From: an uncultured Acetatifactor sp.
GTDB taxonomy: Bacteria; Bacillota; Clostridia; Lachnospirales; Lachnospiraceae
Direction: 5' to 3'
Length of the DNA: 64,000 nucleotides
Assembly: GCA_947624245.1 (NCBI GenBank)
Contig: CANQJL010000001.1
Span: 124,001-188,000, forward strand
How positions within the stretch are numbered: position 1 is the first letter of the stretch; each line of letters opens with the position of its first letter. The position numbers and the translations under genes are program-made. This document shows positions 1-10,089 of the stretch, piece after piece. The notes beneath the pieces were generated by a model. The model saw only the letters and a program-made list of their open reading frames with translations, was not told the DNA's origin and did not search any database.

Positions 1-682
1 AAAATTCCGGGCGCAGAATCTCGTTCATGTTAAAGTAGCGGGCCGTCTGATTCCATTTTCTGGTGCACAGTCTGTCCCATTCCGTGCGGCCCGTGATATT
101 GCCCGCCAGCGTAATGGCTTCCTTTTCCATGACCCCGCGCCGCACGAATTTCTGCTGCTGCTCGATCATGTTGTCCCTGCGCAGATAGTCTCTCAGCGTG
201 ACCTTTTTCACCACCTTGTTGGGCAGATTGGCAAAATAGGCTTCCGCATACATGGCGCAGATCCCCTGCAGGCCGATGAGCAGCCGCCCCTTATCCGGAA
301 TAATCCTTGCCATGGCCAGCGTATGGGGATATTCCGTTCCAAAGCAATGTACAATGTCAGGGTTCACCGCATCCAGGATCTTCCGCAATTTCTTCTCCAG
401 CGTCCGATCGTATATCTCTGCGTGACCCGTCTCCTCATAGAAGCCATAGCAGGTGAGCGACGTATTCTCCAAAGCAATCACACGTCTGCAGATATCATGG
501 TTTTCGGGAAACATTACCCTCGGCGCCGGAAAGGCCACAGAGAGCTCCAGATTGTTCTCCTGCGCATTTTTCAGCACCACCTCGGCAAGCCCGGTAATCC
601 AGCCTTCCTTGTTCGTCACTTCCAGATTCAGTTGTTCCGCTATCATTGGCATGATCACATTACATAACCACAGAACTTTCAT
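1..682 (-). CDS. glycosyltransferase family 4-type protein, C-terminus beyond window edge
   Basis: Manual minus-strand translation from ATG at 682: MKVLWLCNVIMPMIAEQLNLEVTNKEGWITGLAEVVLK...PDIVHCFGTEYPHTLAMARI; GT4-like N-terminal domain; open to position 1. Confidence 0.75.
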   Translation of the reverse strand, partial: MKVLWLCNVIMPMIAEQLNLEVTNKEGWITGLAEVVLKNAQENNLELSVAFPAPRVMFPENHDICRRVIALENTSLTCYGFYEETGHAEIYDRTLEKKLRKILDAVNPDIVHCFGTEYPHTLAMARIIPDKGRLLIGLQGICAMYAEAYFANLPNKVVKKVTLRDYLRRDNMIEQQQKFVRRGVMEKEAITLAGNITGRTEWDRLCTRKWNQTARYFNMNEILRPEF

Positions 683-694
683 ATTCCCTCCGAT

Positions 695-1828
695 TCAGTT
701 AAAGATCCAGTTCAGGTACGGCAGCAGTCTCACATCCACTGCATACATACCGCGCAGGAGCAGTACAAAATATACGCCGAATGCGCCGATCACCCCCGCA
801 TATCCCAATCTGCGCAGCGTCTTGTTTTCCATCCGGGCCAACAGTCTCGGCAGCAGGAAGACCTGAGATATTATCATGTAATAGCCCACTCTGGAAATCT
901 CCGGCACAAAGGAGCCGCAGCAGTACGCCGCCAGGCCGAACAGGTTCAGGAAAAAATAGAACCGCTCCGTCATGTCCTCCTTAAGGCTCTTCCTGCAAAA
1001 GCAAATCCCCAGGATCAGCACACAGACGCATTTCAGGATATTTGCATAGGACAACCGGCCGTTGTCGAAGACCGAGTCCCTGTAATATGGGTAAAAACGG
1101 AAAATAATGTCCCGATAGATATCCTGACAGAAGAGAAGGCTTGCAAGCAAAATGCCGCCTGCCGCATAATGCCAACGCTTCAGTCTGCGGGCCGCCAGAT
1201 AGCGCGCCGTCAGATAGACCGGAATCACCAGCAGCACCGATTTATGGAACAGGGCGCCTGCCAGAATCCAGAGAATGAATTTCCCGTATTCGCCCCGCAG
1301 CACGTATTTCATGCTGTAGAGCGCAATGGCAAGCACCAGATAATAGCGCACGGAATTCAGGCTGTTGAAATAGTAGCCGCCCGTCAGCAGCAAATACAGG
1401 GAAAAGGCATAACAGCTTCCCTGATCATGCAGCGCCTTCACAAAAAAGAAGACCGTCACAAGGGAAAAGAACGCAAATACCGGCAGATACCTGTCATATC
1501 CGAAGAGCATCTGTATCCACCTGACCACCAGATTAAATCCGATTTCCGAAGCCACATGCCGATTCTGAGCAATCAGCTTAAAATTGTCTCGATAGACCCA
1601 GTAATCGTTCCCCACCGCAATGCGACAGGCACTTACGCCGGCGAGCAGACAGTAGATGGCAATGCCGGCCACCCGGTTTCTCGCCTGCTGCCGGTTCAGG
1701 CCCGCAGGCTCTCCGTATTTTCTGCCGCCGCGAATATATGCGGGCACATACTCTCTGTTATCCACGAACAGTCCCAGCAGGACCGTCACCAGCGACAGCA
1801 CAATATAGACGAGTGCGCTTTTTTCCAT
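695..1828 (-). CDS. EpsG/Wzy-like polysaccharide polymerase membrane protein
   Basis: Polytopic 377 aa, EpsG-like pattern (CRIAVGNDYWVYRDNF..., YYFNSLNSVRYYLVLAIALYSMKYVLRGEYGKFILWILAGALFHKSVLLVIPVYL); in EPS cluster. Confidence 0.8.
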   Translation of the reverse strand: MEKSALVYIVLSLVTVLLGLFVDNREYVPAYIRGGRKYGEPAGLNRQQARNRVAGIAIYCLLAGVSACRIAVGNDYWVYRDNFKLIAQNRHVASEIGFNLVVRWIQMLFGYDRYLPVFAFFSLVTVFFFVKALHDQGSCYAFSLYLLLTGGYYFNSLNSVRYYLVLAIALYSMKYVLRGEYGKFILWILAGALFHKSVLLVIPVYLTARYLAARRLKRWHYAAGGILLASLLFCQDIYRDIIFRFYPYYRDSVFDNGRLSYANILKCVCVLILGICFCRKSLKEDMTERFYFFLNLFGLAAYCCGSFVPEISRVGYYMIISQVFLLPRLLARMENKTLRRLGYAGVIGAFGVYFVLLLRGMYAVDVRLLPYLNWIFN

Positions 1829-1860
1829 ATATGCCTCCTTCTATGTGACGGCATTCCGAT

Positions 1861-2667
1861 TCATTCGCTGTCTCTGCTCCGTCGTCTGTGTCCGGCAGCC
1901 TCTCTTATACCCTCCCGCATCCAGCGGCTGCACTGCCAAAATCCGGCATCCGCACACAGCTTTTTGCGATGGGCCAAAAGAAATCTGTACGTCATGAGCA
2001 GGTCCAGCCTTCCGTACAGATAGCGGTAGAGAACACCGCGGTCATGAAAGAACCTCTCGTCGTACCCTGTGAACCAGGTGGACTCGTCGTCCCTCTCCCA
2101 ACCGATGACAACGGGAGACGTGTACACTCTGTATCCTTTGCCTAGGAACTCCTTCAGAAAAAGGCTGTCCTCCCCGTTCAGATATCTGGCGCCGCCGCCG
2201 AACAGAAGGGAGAACGTGACGCCGGAGGCAAGCAAACTGTCCCTGCGCAGGGCAAAGCTGACTGCTCCGTACCTTCCGCAGTTATACCAGTGAACCCTCT
2301 TTCTCTCCGTAATCTTGTAGGTGCGCCGGTCCTCTTTCACCTTCACATTGAAAAGTATCATGTCTGCGGCGGGGTTTTGGCGAAATTCACTTAAGATTGC
2401 CTCCTCATAACCGTCCTCATACACGATATCCTGATCGGAGAATACGCAGATATCTCCGTCCGCGCGCAGAATGGCTTCGTTGCGGCTCCTGCCGACGCCT
2501 CTGTCGGGAAAGGAATAGAACCGCAGGGTGTGGCCCTTGTATTCCGTCTCTTCGTATCCGAGACGGCCGCACTGGTTTATGATTACTGCGTCCGAGTCGA
2601 TCCGCATTCTGTCCGCGATCTCCTCCGGATTCTGATTCATCACAGATGCAAGGATCTGAACTCTCAT
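1861..2667 (-). CDS. glycosyltransferase family 2
   Basis: GVGRSRNEAILRADGDICVFSDQDIVYEDGYEEAIL, GT2 nucleotide-sugar binding pattern. Confidence 0.8.
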   Translation of the reverse strand: MRVQILASVMNQNPEEIADRMRIDSDAVIINQCGRLGYEETEYKGHTLRFYSFPDRGVGRSRNEAILRADGDICVFSDQDIVYEDGYEEAILSEFRQNPAADMILFNVKVKEDRRTYKITERKRVHWYNCGRYGAVSFALRRDSLLASGVTFSLLFGGGARYLNGEDSLFLKEFLGKGYRVYTSPVVIGWERDDESTWFTGYDERFFHDRGVLYRYLYGRLDLLMTYRFLLAHRKKLCADAGFWQCSRWMREGIREAAGHRRRSRDSE

Positions 2668-2692
2668 ATGTCCTCCCTGTCCGTCTCGCGCT

Positions 2693-3757
2693 TCACGCCT
2701 TCTTTCCCAATCTATAATACTGTTTCAACAGCCGTTCGTCCGCGTTCCACAGGAGCACGGCCGTGATCCTGCAGTCCTGCCTGTGCAGATACTCCGTCAC
2801 ATACTCAAACTGCTTTCCCACATGACTTCCGGCCTCCGCCACCAGCAGGATTCCCCCTGCGCTTCGAAGCGTTTCGCAGCTTTCCGGACAAAGGATGGGG
2901 GAAGGCGAAGGATACCACCCGTGTTCTTCTTTCAAAAGTACAAGCTCCGGGTATGCCTTTCTTAGCTCCGAGAGTACCTGTGCGGGATCCGTATGTTCCT
3001 GAACGGGGCAGACCGCCACCTTTTCTCTTCCCTGAAACAGATAACTCAGATTCTCCGCAAAATCCGGACTCTTTGCCGTTCCGAGCGTCTTTAGCCCATA
3101 CCGCCTCTCCAGTGTGACAGGCAGCCATATGCTGTCGTCGCCCAGCTCCTTTAAAAGCACCGCCGTCAGAATAAAGAAGAATGACAGGACCGCACTCAGC
3201 ACAAAAGCACGAAGCGGTCTTACGTCCGGATACACTTCCTGCGCTTCCCGGGCGGGATCGATGACCGAGGCGGAGGATATCTCGCTGATTTCCCCGGGGA
3301 AGTCCCGCGTCAGGGCTTTTTCCGCGGCAGCTGCGATTACAAGGCTCTCTTCCGGCGACCCCGTAGTCGTTACGATGGTGAGGACCTTCAAATTGGAGGC
3401 CACCACGGCGTCAATTGCCTCTGCCAGCTCGCCGTCGGTGTAACGGCTTTCCTCCGGCAGATAACGGCGCACCGCGTCCTGAAACAGCTTCGTGTCCACA
3501 TAGGTATTCCATGTCATCTCATTGATATGCACGGTGCTGACGTCTTTTTCTTCCGACACCGCATACTCTATGCGGCAGATGGACTCTGCACTGTAGACAG
3601 GTTCGGACCTAAGCAGTACGTTCTTCACATAATAACCGCCGCCAAAAACAAGTGTTCCGGCAAGCGTCACGGCAATGATAAGATGCAGCCTGCGGATCAC
3701 CCTGAGCAGCGTCAGCCGCAGGTCAAAAGGCTCTTTTCCGTAGCTTCCTTCCCACAT
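2693..3757 (-). CDS. Wzz-type chain-length determinant / EPS biosynthesis protein
   Basis: N-terminal TM, extracytoplasmic region with YVDTKLFQDAV and later TM (LRAFVLSAVLSFFFILTAVLLKELGDDSI), typical Wzz topology. Confidence 0.75.
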   Translation of the reverse strand: MWEGSYGKEPFDLRLTLLRVIRRLHLIIAVTLAGTLVFGGGYYVKNVLLRSEPVYSAESICRIEYAVSEEKDVSTVHINEMTWNTYVDTKLFQDAVRRYLPEESRYTDGELAEAIDAVVASNLKVLTIVTTTGSPEESLVIAAAAEKALTRDFPGEISEISSASVIDPAREAQEVYPDVRPLRAFVLSAVLSFFFILTAVLLKELGDDSIWLPVTLERRYGLKTLGTAKSPDFAENLSYLFQGREKVAVCPVQEHTDPAQVLSELRKAYPELVLLKEEHGWYPSPSPILCPESCETLRSAGGILLVAEAGSHVGKQFEYVTEYLHRQDCRITAVLLWNADERLLKQYYRLGKKA

Positions 3758-3759
3758 AG

Positions 3760-5217
3760 CTATATTTCCTTTCCGCTTTGATCCGCCTGTTCCTTCAGGC
3801 GCCGTTCTTCCCGCAGCGCCGTGATCTGCTCTGTCTCCACGCCCTCCGTACTGTCCGGCCAGAACAGGACCTTGATGGTCAACATCATCAGCTTAATGTC
3901 CAGCCAGACGGAATAATTCTCTATATAGGTCAGATCCAGCTTCAGCTTGTCGTAAGGCGACGTATTGTATTTACCATAGACTTGGGCAAAACCGGCCAGC
4001 CCCGCCCGCACCTTGGTGCGGAACGCGAACTCCGGCATGACTTCCAGATACTGCTCGATGATCTCAGGGCGCTCCGGCCTCGGACCGATAAAGGACATGT
4101 CTCCCCGAAGAATATTGAACAGTTGAGGCAGTTCATCGATCCTGCACTTTCTGATGAATTTACCCACGGGCGTGATGCGGTCGTCGCCCTTCTGTGCCAG
4201 TCTTGCCACTCCGTCCTGCTCCGCGTCGGGACGCATGCTTCTGAACTTCATGATATAAAACTTCCGCATGTTCCTTGTACAGCGCACCTGCTTATACAGT
4301 ACCGGCCCGCCGTCGTAAAGCTTCACCGCAAGCGCCGTGAGCAGCATGATCGGCGACGTTATGACCAACAGCACTACTGCGCAGATGATATCAATCAGGC
4401 GTTTGCAGAACCGCTGCTCCACCGTCAGGCTGTACTCTCTGGTGAGCAGCATGGGGCTGTCAAAGACATGCAATTCTTCCGCGCCTGCCAAAATGACATC
4501 GGTGATCTTAGGCAGCAGATACACCCGTATCGACCTGCCGTAACAGAATTTCAACAAAGGACTTCTCTCCTCCACCGAGATGTCTCCCAGCACTACCGCA
4601 TTGCACTCTCCGGCTTCATAGGCCTTCGTGATAGAGCTGCACAGCTTCTCAAAGCCTTCCGACACATGCAGCATACCGGTAATGACATATTTATCGCTTC
4701 GGCTCTCAAACTTGCTGCAGATATTGTCCACAGGCCTGTCCCCGTGAATCAAAAGCAGCTTTCTGGGCGGAAAGATGGAACGATAGACCTTATTCGCCAC
4801 ATTCAGGTACACGATGATGATCGCCGCCTGCTCCGCCATCATCATGAGGAAGACCTTGGGCACAAACAGTTGAAACGCCATCACGGACAGCTCGCCGTAG
4901 ATCAGCACATTTGCCATAATCGTCGCAACTATCTGAGAAAAAATAATCTCGCTGTTCTTCAGGTACCCCAACCGCATTCCGCCGTACATCTGGGAAAAGA
5001 AGAAGAGAATAATCCCGTAGATGGCAATCTCAAGCAAATGGCCCTTGAACCAGAAGTTCCGCAGCTGTTCTACCACGCTGAATTGAAAATTTGTCAGCCA
5101 GTTATATGCAAAAGCAGCGATTTCAAGAGCGATACACCCTGCCGTAAGTCCAAGATTGATCAGTCTCTTGAAGGATTCCAATTTTCTAAGTTTCTTTTCA
5201 TTGGTACTGACACTCAA
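3760..5217 (-). CDS. exopolysaccharide biosynthesis polyprenyl glycosylphosphotransferase
   Basis: C-terminal bacterial sugar transferase domain: GGPVLYKQVRCTRNMRKFYIMKFRSMRPDAE...KCRIDELPQLFNILRGDMSFIGPRPERPE. Confidence 0.92.
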   Translation of the reverse strand: MSVSTNEKKLRKLESFKRLINLGLTAGCIALEIAAFAYNWLTNFQFSVVEQLRNFWFKGHLLEIAIYGIILFFFSQMYGGMRLGYLKNSEIIFSQIVATIMANVLIYGELSVMAFQLFVPKVFLMMMAEQAAIIIVYLNVANKVYRSIFPPRKLLLIHGDRPVDNICSKFESRSDKYVITGMLHVSEGFEKLCSSITKAYEAGECNAVVLGDISVEERSPLLKFCYGRSIRVYLLPKITDVILAGAEELHVFDSPMLLTREYSLTVEQRFCKRLIDIICAVVLLVITSPIMLLTALAVKLYDGGPVLYKQVRCTRNMRKFYIMKFRSMRPDAEQDGVARLAQKGDDRITPVGKFIRKCRIDELPQLFNILRGDMSFIGPRPERPEIIEQYLEVMPEFAFRTKVRAGLAGFAQVYGKYNTSPYDKLKLDLTYIENYSVWLDIKLMMLTIKVLFWPDSTEGVETEQITALREERRLKEQADQSGKEI

Positions 5218-5363
5218 AATTTTTTCCTCCGGGTTCCGAAATGCTGATACAATACCTTATAGTATACCACATTATATCATTTTCGTACAGACGAAATCTC
5301 TTGGGCTACGTGATTTCTTTGTAGGATTACAATACATGTGTTACCATCCTATTCCTTCTCAGG

Positions 5364-7259
5364 TCATTCGCATTTTTCAAGCAGTTCCGTTTGCCGGTTC
5401 CATTTATAGACTGCTCCTTCGGTAATTTGAGTACTATCCGCAAATACGCTTTCAAAATTCTGAACAAAATAGTCATTAATTTTATACAAGACAACATAAT
5501 CGTAACCCTCTGACAGTTGATTCCTCCACTTCTCCGCCGTCATGGAAACAGTCCACACATCTCCCTCATAAAAGGGTTCTCCGATACTCCACCCCCATGA
5601 CTGGCGTTTTATAAATTTTTCCTGTATATTGAAGCCAACAATCCATTGTTCAACCCCCTGAGATTCCTGAGCTATGAACCACATCGTTGATTCTTCCGGC
5701 ACACATCTTTCTATCTCAGCAGAAATTGCTTCATAAGGCACTCTTGTTTTCAAAGAACTGGCAACATAATATCGTCTAAGATAATCCCCTACACATTCCA
5801 TTGGTGAAATCAGTATGATACCGCCGAGGATAAGAATTCCGTTTTCTACTATACGTTCACTTTTTTGAAAAATCTTCAGCAGGCACAATATGACAAAAAC
5901 CCCCATGCCCAGATTTACAATATTCATATATCTTTCAAACGAAGCGTATCTGGAGCCTTCATATTCTCCAAACTTAAACATATATAAGATACATAATCCT
6001 ACCGCATAAATAATATATTGACAGCTCATAACAACCATCAGTAATGTACTTTTAAACTTTTTACTCTCCTGCTCTTTTTCACATTGCAGAAACAAAGCCA
6101 TTGCCGCTCCCAGCATAAACAACGCTAATCCCAAATAATTAAATGAGATACCGGTAGTCCCAAGTGGTAACGTCTGCGTAACCAGCTTTTTAAAATACCC
6201 TTCCCAGACCACTCTCTGCCAGCCTTGCTCCCGTGCTGTAATAATATTAAAAAGCTTTCTCATATCTATCGGTACAGTAAATGTTTTACTGTCCACCGTA
6301 TTCTTTAAATGAACGCTCCATATAAATCTTGGCAGCCAAAATGACAAAATAACAAAAAAATTCTCTGCTACTACTCTTTTACAAACTTTTCGCGGTGCCT
6401 GCCTATTATCATATAGCTGAACCGCTATATAGGCCATTACAATAAATGCGGCGAGCAATGTTCCGGCATCCTTGCACAGCACCAGCATCATACAAGTACA
6501 TGCAATTCTCAGGGTATAAAGCCCGTCCTTGCTCTCGCATAAAAAAACCGTTGCCAAGCCCGTTCCGGCAAGCATTCCCAGCATAGGATCAATATATAAT
6601 GTTGTATATACTGTATTAAAAAAAATAAGAGGGCACAGAAAAACAACAATACAAGAGACAATGGCGGAACATGCTTTTTTCTGCTTTATATTACTGAAAA
6701 ATGGCATGGCAAAAGCAAAAAACAGTACCTGATATGCCAGATACAAACGCCATTCACTAAATCTTGTTCCACCGGTAGAAAGATAGATCTTTTGCAGAAA
6801 ATACTGGAAAAGAGCCATTCCTGGAGGATATTCCGGAAAGCGAAGATTTGCAGTCGGATTGGTGCCAAGATCGTCCAGCGCAACCATGGCTTTCACTACT
6901 GTTGCCCAATGAGAAAATTCATCCCAGTCAGCAGCTAGTTTGCCATAATTGAAAAGGGTTGCGCCCGCAAGAATACTGCAAAAGATTACCCCCCCTGAGG
7001 TAATCAAATGTTTTCTGAAATCCTGAATATCTTTTAATCTAATCAAATGTATTACAGTGAAAATGTACAGGGCTGTCGCCAGTAGCATTGTTATGGCAAC
7101 ACCGGCTTTTAAATTTCCCAAAATTCCACATATAAAGAGAATAAGCACAATAACCGAGCATGTAACCGGAAGCATCTCTTCATAGCGCTTTTTCCAAACG
7201 GCTGCACCATATACGCTTCCCGCAGATAAAATCACAAACCATAAAATCACTGAAATCAC
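5364..7259 (-). CDS. large polytopic membrane protein, possibly a GT-C-type glycosyltransferase
   Basis: 631 aa, many TM segments, WDEFSHWATVVKAM and PEYPPGMALFQYF resembling GT-C first-loop motifs; noticeably AT-rich. Confidence 0.6.
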   Translation of the reverse strand: MISVILWFVILSAGSVYGAAVWKKRYEEMLPVTCSVIVLILFICGILGNLKAGVAITMLLATALYIFTVIHLIRLKDIQDFRKHLITSGGVIFCSILAGATLFNYGKLAADWDEFSHWATVVKAMVALDDLGTNPTANLRFPEYPPGMALFQYFLQKIYLSTGGTRFSEWRLYLAYQVLFFAFAMPFFSNIKQKKACSAIVSCIVVFLCPLIFFNTVYTTLYIDPMLGMLAGTGLATVFLCESKDGLYTLRIACTCMMLVLCKDAGTLLAAFIVMAYIAVQLYDNRQAPRKVCKRVVAENFFVILSFWLPRFIWSVHLKNTVDSKTFTVPIDMRKLFNIITAREQGWQRVVWEGYFKKLVTQTLPLGTTGISFNYLGLALFMLGAAMALFLQCEKEQESKKFKSTLLMVVMSCQYIIYAVGLCILYMFKFGEYEGSRYASFERYMNIVNLGMGVFVILCLLKIFQKSERIVENGILILGGIILISPMECVGDYLRRYYVASSLKTRVPYEAISAEIERCVPEESTMWFIAQESQGVEQWIVGFNIQEKFIKRQSWGWSIGEPFYEGDVWTVSMTAEKWRNQLSEGYDYVVLYKINDYFVQNFESVFADSTQITEGAVYKWNRQTELLEKCE

Positions 7260-7350
7260 TTTGTTGTCCTCCCTACTTTATTTTCCATACCTCATACCAC
7301 AAATAGTTCCATTTCATCCAAACACCAGTCTGCATAAAACGGCTAATCTC

Positions 7351-8112
7351 TCACAGTCTCCTGCGCACGGCGCGCACAGCCCAGGCGCAAAAATGCCATG
7401 CGCTTTCCAAAAGGCTCATGCCTTCCCCTTTCCGGTAAAGATTCCAAATGCGCCGCAGCGCCTCCAGCTTGTTGGAGGAAAGGGACCTGCCCGCCCGTCG
7501 GTATCGAGCCAGATTTTCATTCAGGCCGTAGGCAATGTAACCGTTCTTAAGCACTTTCCACCACAGGGCGGTATCCTCGCTTTTGATTTCCGGCATCTCC
7601 AACAGATCCTTTGAAATTTTATCCGTGTCGAACATAACGGTAGTGGTAAAAATAGTCGTGTTGCTCAACGCCTGCCGGTAATTCAGCGTCTCCGGAACAT
7701 GCACTATCTTTCCCGTTCCTATTCCGCGCTCGTCGGCAAACTCATAGCCGGTAAAGGCAAAGGCGGCCCCCTTCTCCTGCATAAACGCAAGTTCCTTTTC
7801 CAGCTTTTCCGGCGGCCAGAGATCGTCGGCGTCCAGATATGCGATATACCTTCCCGCCGCCTCCTGCACTCCGCGGTTTCTGGCTTTTGCCGCACCCTGA
7901 TTGAACGGCTGGCGAATCAGTTTGACACGCGTGTCACATTTTTCTTTGATATAATTTTCAATCCTGTCTGCGCTGCCGTCCCTGCTGCAGTCCTCCACCA
8001 GAAGCAGTTCCCACTCGGAATATGTCTGGGCACGGACGCAGTCTATGGTCTCCGTGATGAATTTTTCCGCGTTATAGACCGGAACGATGATACTGACCAA
8101 TTCATTCAACAT
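7351..8112 (-). CDS. glycosyltransferase family 2
   Basis: MLNELVSIIVPVYNAEKFITETIDCVRAQTYSEWELLLVEDCSRDGS...YIAYLDADDLW. Confidence 0.92.
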   Translation of the reverse strand: MLNELVSIIVPVYNAEKFITETIDCVRAQTYSEWELLLVEDCSRDGSADRIENYIKEKCDTRVKLIRQPFNQGAAKARNRGVQEAAGRYIAYLDADDLWPPEKLEKELAFMQEKGAAFAFTGYEFADERGIGTGKIVHVPETLNYRQALSNTTIFTTTVMFDTDKISKDLLEMPEIKSEDTALWWKVLKNGYIAYGLNENLARYRRAGRSLSSNKLEALRRIWNLYRKGEGMSLLESAWHFCAWAVRAVRRRL

Positions 8113-8119
8113 TTTACCC

Positions 8120-8965
8120 TCATCTGCTAAGGAGATAATATCCGTCCACCTGTACCGATTTTCCCCCTAATATTGCGGCGTATTCCTCTGCCTTCTCCGA
8201 TTCTATCCGATCGGGCAGCAGAATGTCGGTGACGCCGGCCTTGGCTGCGATACGCACACAGTCTTCTCCCCGCAGGATCTCCTTCTCGCCCTGATCGTCC
8301 GTCACCACAGCTTCGCCCGTTTCATCTACATTCTCCATCCAGAGATACAGATCCCTCAGCTCCTGCGGATAAGTATCATAGGTGTAAGCGTTCAGCGCTA
8401 TATCCCACATATTTCTCCCATACAGCAGCCGGACGGAAGGATCCGCCTCTCTGGCATATTCCAGGATCTCTCCGGGCGCCCACAGGCAGGCTCCCTCCTG
8501 CTGCTGACTCGTTACGGCTTGCAGCACTTCACGGGCCCGGGCGCCCAGATCCCCCTCCGGGCTTCTGTCGTACCCGTCATTTCCCACACCGCCGCACAGC
8601 AGGATCATGGCCAAGAGCAGCGCCGTCACAGGCAGACCTCTTTTTAAGCCAGCTATGCGGAAGCCCTGCCACTGTCCGTCCAAAAGCTCCGTGCCGGCCC
8701 ATGCGGTCACGGCGGTCATCGGCACTGTGCTCCATATCCATACATAGTCATAAAATTTGGTCTGATACAGCATCAGCAGCGCCGCCGTCACCGGAAAAAT
8801 ACAGCACACTGTCATCAATGCCGTATATACAAAGAAAGACTTGCGGGTCTTATACTTACCCCCGAGCCACAAAAAAAGCAGAGAGGCTAAAAACAGCGCC
8901 GCCAGTTTTCCCGCCTCCGTAAACTGTTGCCAGCCCTTCCATGCATTTGCAAGCAGTTCCGTCAT
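8120..8965 (-). CDS. membrane protein with C-terminal extracytoplasmic region, probable partner of upstream ORF
   Basis: 281 aa, N-terminal TM helices then soluble domain; start overlaps upstream stop (8962-8965). Confidence 0.55.
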   Translation of the reverse strand: MTELLANAWKGWQQFTEAGKLAALFLASLLFLWLGGKYKTRKSFFVYTALMTVCCIFPVTAALLMLYQTKFYDYVWIWSTVPMTAVTAWAGTELLDGQWQGFRIAGLKRGLPVTALLLAMILLCGGVGNDGYDRSPEGDLGARAREVLQAVTSQQQEGACLWAPGEILEYAREADPSVRLLYGRNMWDIALNAYTYDTYPQELRDLYLWMENVDETGEAVVTDDQGEKEILRGEDCVRIAAKAGVTDILLPDRIESEKAEEYAAILGGKSVQVDGYYLLSR

Positions 8966-9951
8966 GACGCAGCCTCCTTTCCGTCAGGGGTCTCCGCCTT
9001 CTGCAATACAAAGCGGACGGCCAATAGTGACACCGCTGTCAGAAGACAGATGCCTGCCCCGTACAGAGTCCAGGCAATGCAAGCCTCGGCCGCAATGCAG
9101 AGCACCACCGGCACCCACCTTCTGCGAAGGCACAAGGATACGGCATACGGCACCAACACCGTATTGCGAATGACCACGCCGCGCCAGCCGCTGCACAAAA
9201 TTCCAAACCCGTCCATCCACAGGGCATACTTTCCTGCCCAGACCAACAGCGCCGTCAACACCAGAAAGCAATACCGCTTTTTCCCGTCTTCCGCAAAAAG
9301 GCAGCGGCCCAGACAGGAAAACGCACAGTAACCTCCCGCCAGCGTCGCCAGCGGAATCGCCTTCCAGACCACCTCCGCAGGCTGCAGAGCAAACAGCCGG
9401 CAAAGCGCACCGTACAGTCCCGGCAGACATAATATTTTCAACCGAAGCGGAACTCCTCCGACATAATCCGCCCCCGTCATAGGGTTCACCTCGTACACCC
9501 GGTCCGTATACAGGAAGCTCCCCACGGTCTCCGCCGTCATATCCCCATCGCAGTAGATTCCTTTTCCCGACAGGATATAGACGACCTGAGACAGAACGAG
9601 CACACCGAACAGCAATAACAGTACAAGCTCCTGACGGGAGCCCTGACGAAACCGACGAAGGAACGGTCCTAAACCCTTCCCGGCGCGGGGAAAAAATGCG
9701 GCCGCCAACCCGGCCAGGGCAAGCACGCCTGCGGCAATGCCGAACACCGTCGCTTCGCGGGAAAAGGACCAGCCGGCAAACACACATCCCAGATGCGCCG
9801 CTTCCGCCACGCCGATCACAGCTATTTCGCCAATCAGCCAGGCGTCTGCGGCACCGAAATCCGCTGCGGCCTTTTTCCTGTATATCACACGGAGAACACC
9901 GTTTCCGATGCACAGCGGAACAAGTATCATGCATAAGATCAAAAGCGCCAT
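8962..9951 (-). CDS. DUF6077-like polytopic membrane protein
   Basis: 329 aa; LCMILVPLCIGNGVLRVIYRKK... N-terminus and GKGIYCDGDMTAETVGSFLYTDRVYEVNPMTG. Confidence 0.5.
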   Translation of the reverse strand: MALLILCMILVPLCIGNGVLRVIYRKKAAADFGAADAWLIGEIAVIGVAEAAHLGCVFAGWSFSREATVFGIAAGVLALAGLAAAFFPRAGKGLGPFLRRFRQGSRQELVLLLLFGVLVLSQVVYILSGKGIYCDGDMTAETVGSFLYTDRVYEVNPMTGADYVGGVPLRLKILCLPGLYGALCRLFALQPAEVVWKAIPLATLAGGYCAFSCLGRCLFAEDGKKRYCFLVLTALLVWAGKYALWMDGFGILCSGWRGVVIRNTVLVPYAVSLCLRRRWVPVVLCIAAEACIAWTLYGAGICLLTAVSLLAVRFVLQKAETPDGKEAAS

Positions 9952-10000
9952 TTCTTTGTCTCCCTCGGATACCTTTCGTCCTGATTAATATAACACAAAT

Positions 10001-10073
10001 AGCCCTTCGGTACAAGCAAAAGCAGCCGGCACATCACTGCGCCGGCTGCGCTCATCCACATACCAAAAGGGCT
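10001..10073 (-). terminator. nested stem structure / probable intrinsic terminator after the Spo0A-C-like gene
   Basis: Inner stem GCAGCCGGC...GCCGGCTGC followed on minus strand by TTTTGCTTG; outer arms AGCCCTTCGGTA / TACCAAAAGGGCT. Confidence 0.65.
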
Positions 10074-10089
10074 TTTGCTGTTAGTTATT

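Noticed and set aside
3778-5247. 489-aa plus-strand ORF opposite the sugar transferase
   Set aside because: Antisense shadow of a clear sugar-transferase gene; His/Arg/Gln-rich translation with no recognisable domain. Codon bias in the real strand leaves long open antisense frames.
8984-10015. 343-aa minus-strand ORF overlapping the DUF6077-like gene in another frame
   Set aside because: Arg/Cys/Ser-rich product without domain features; the alternative frame gives a clear polytopic membrane protein.
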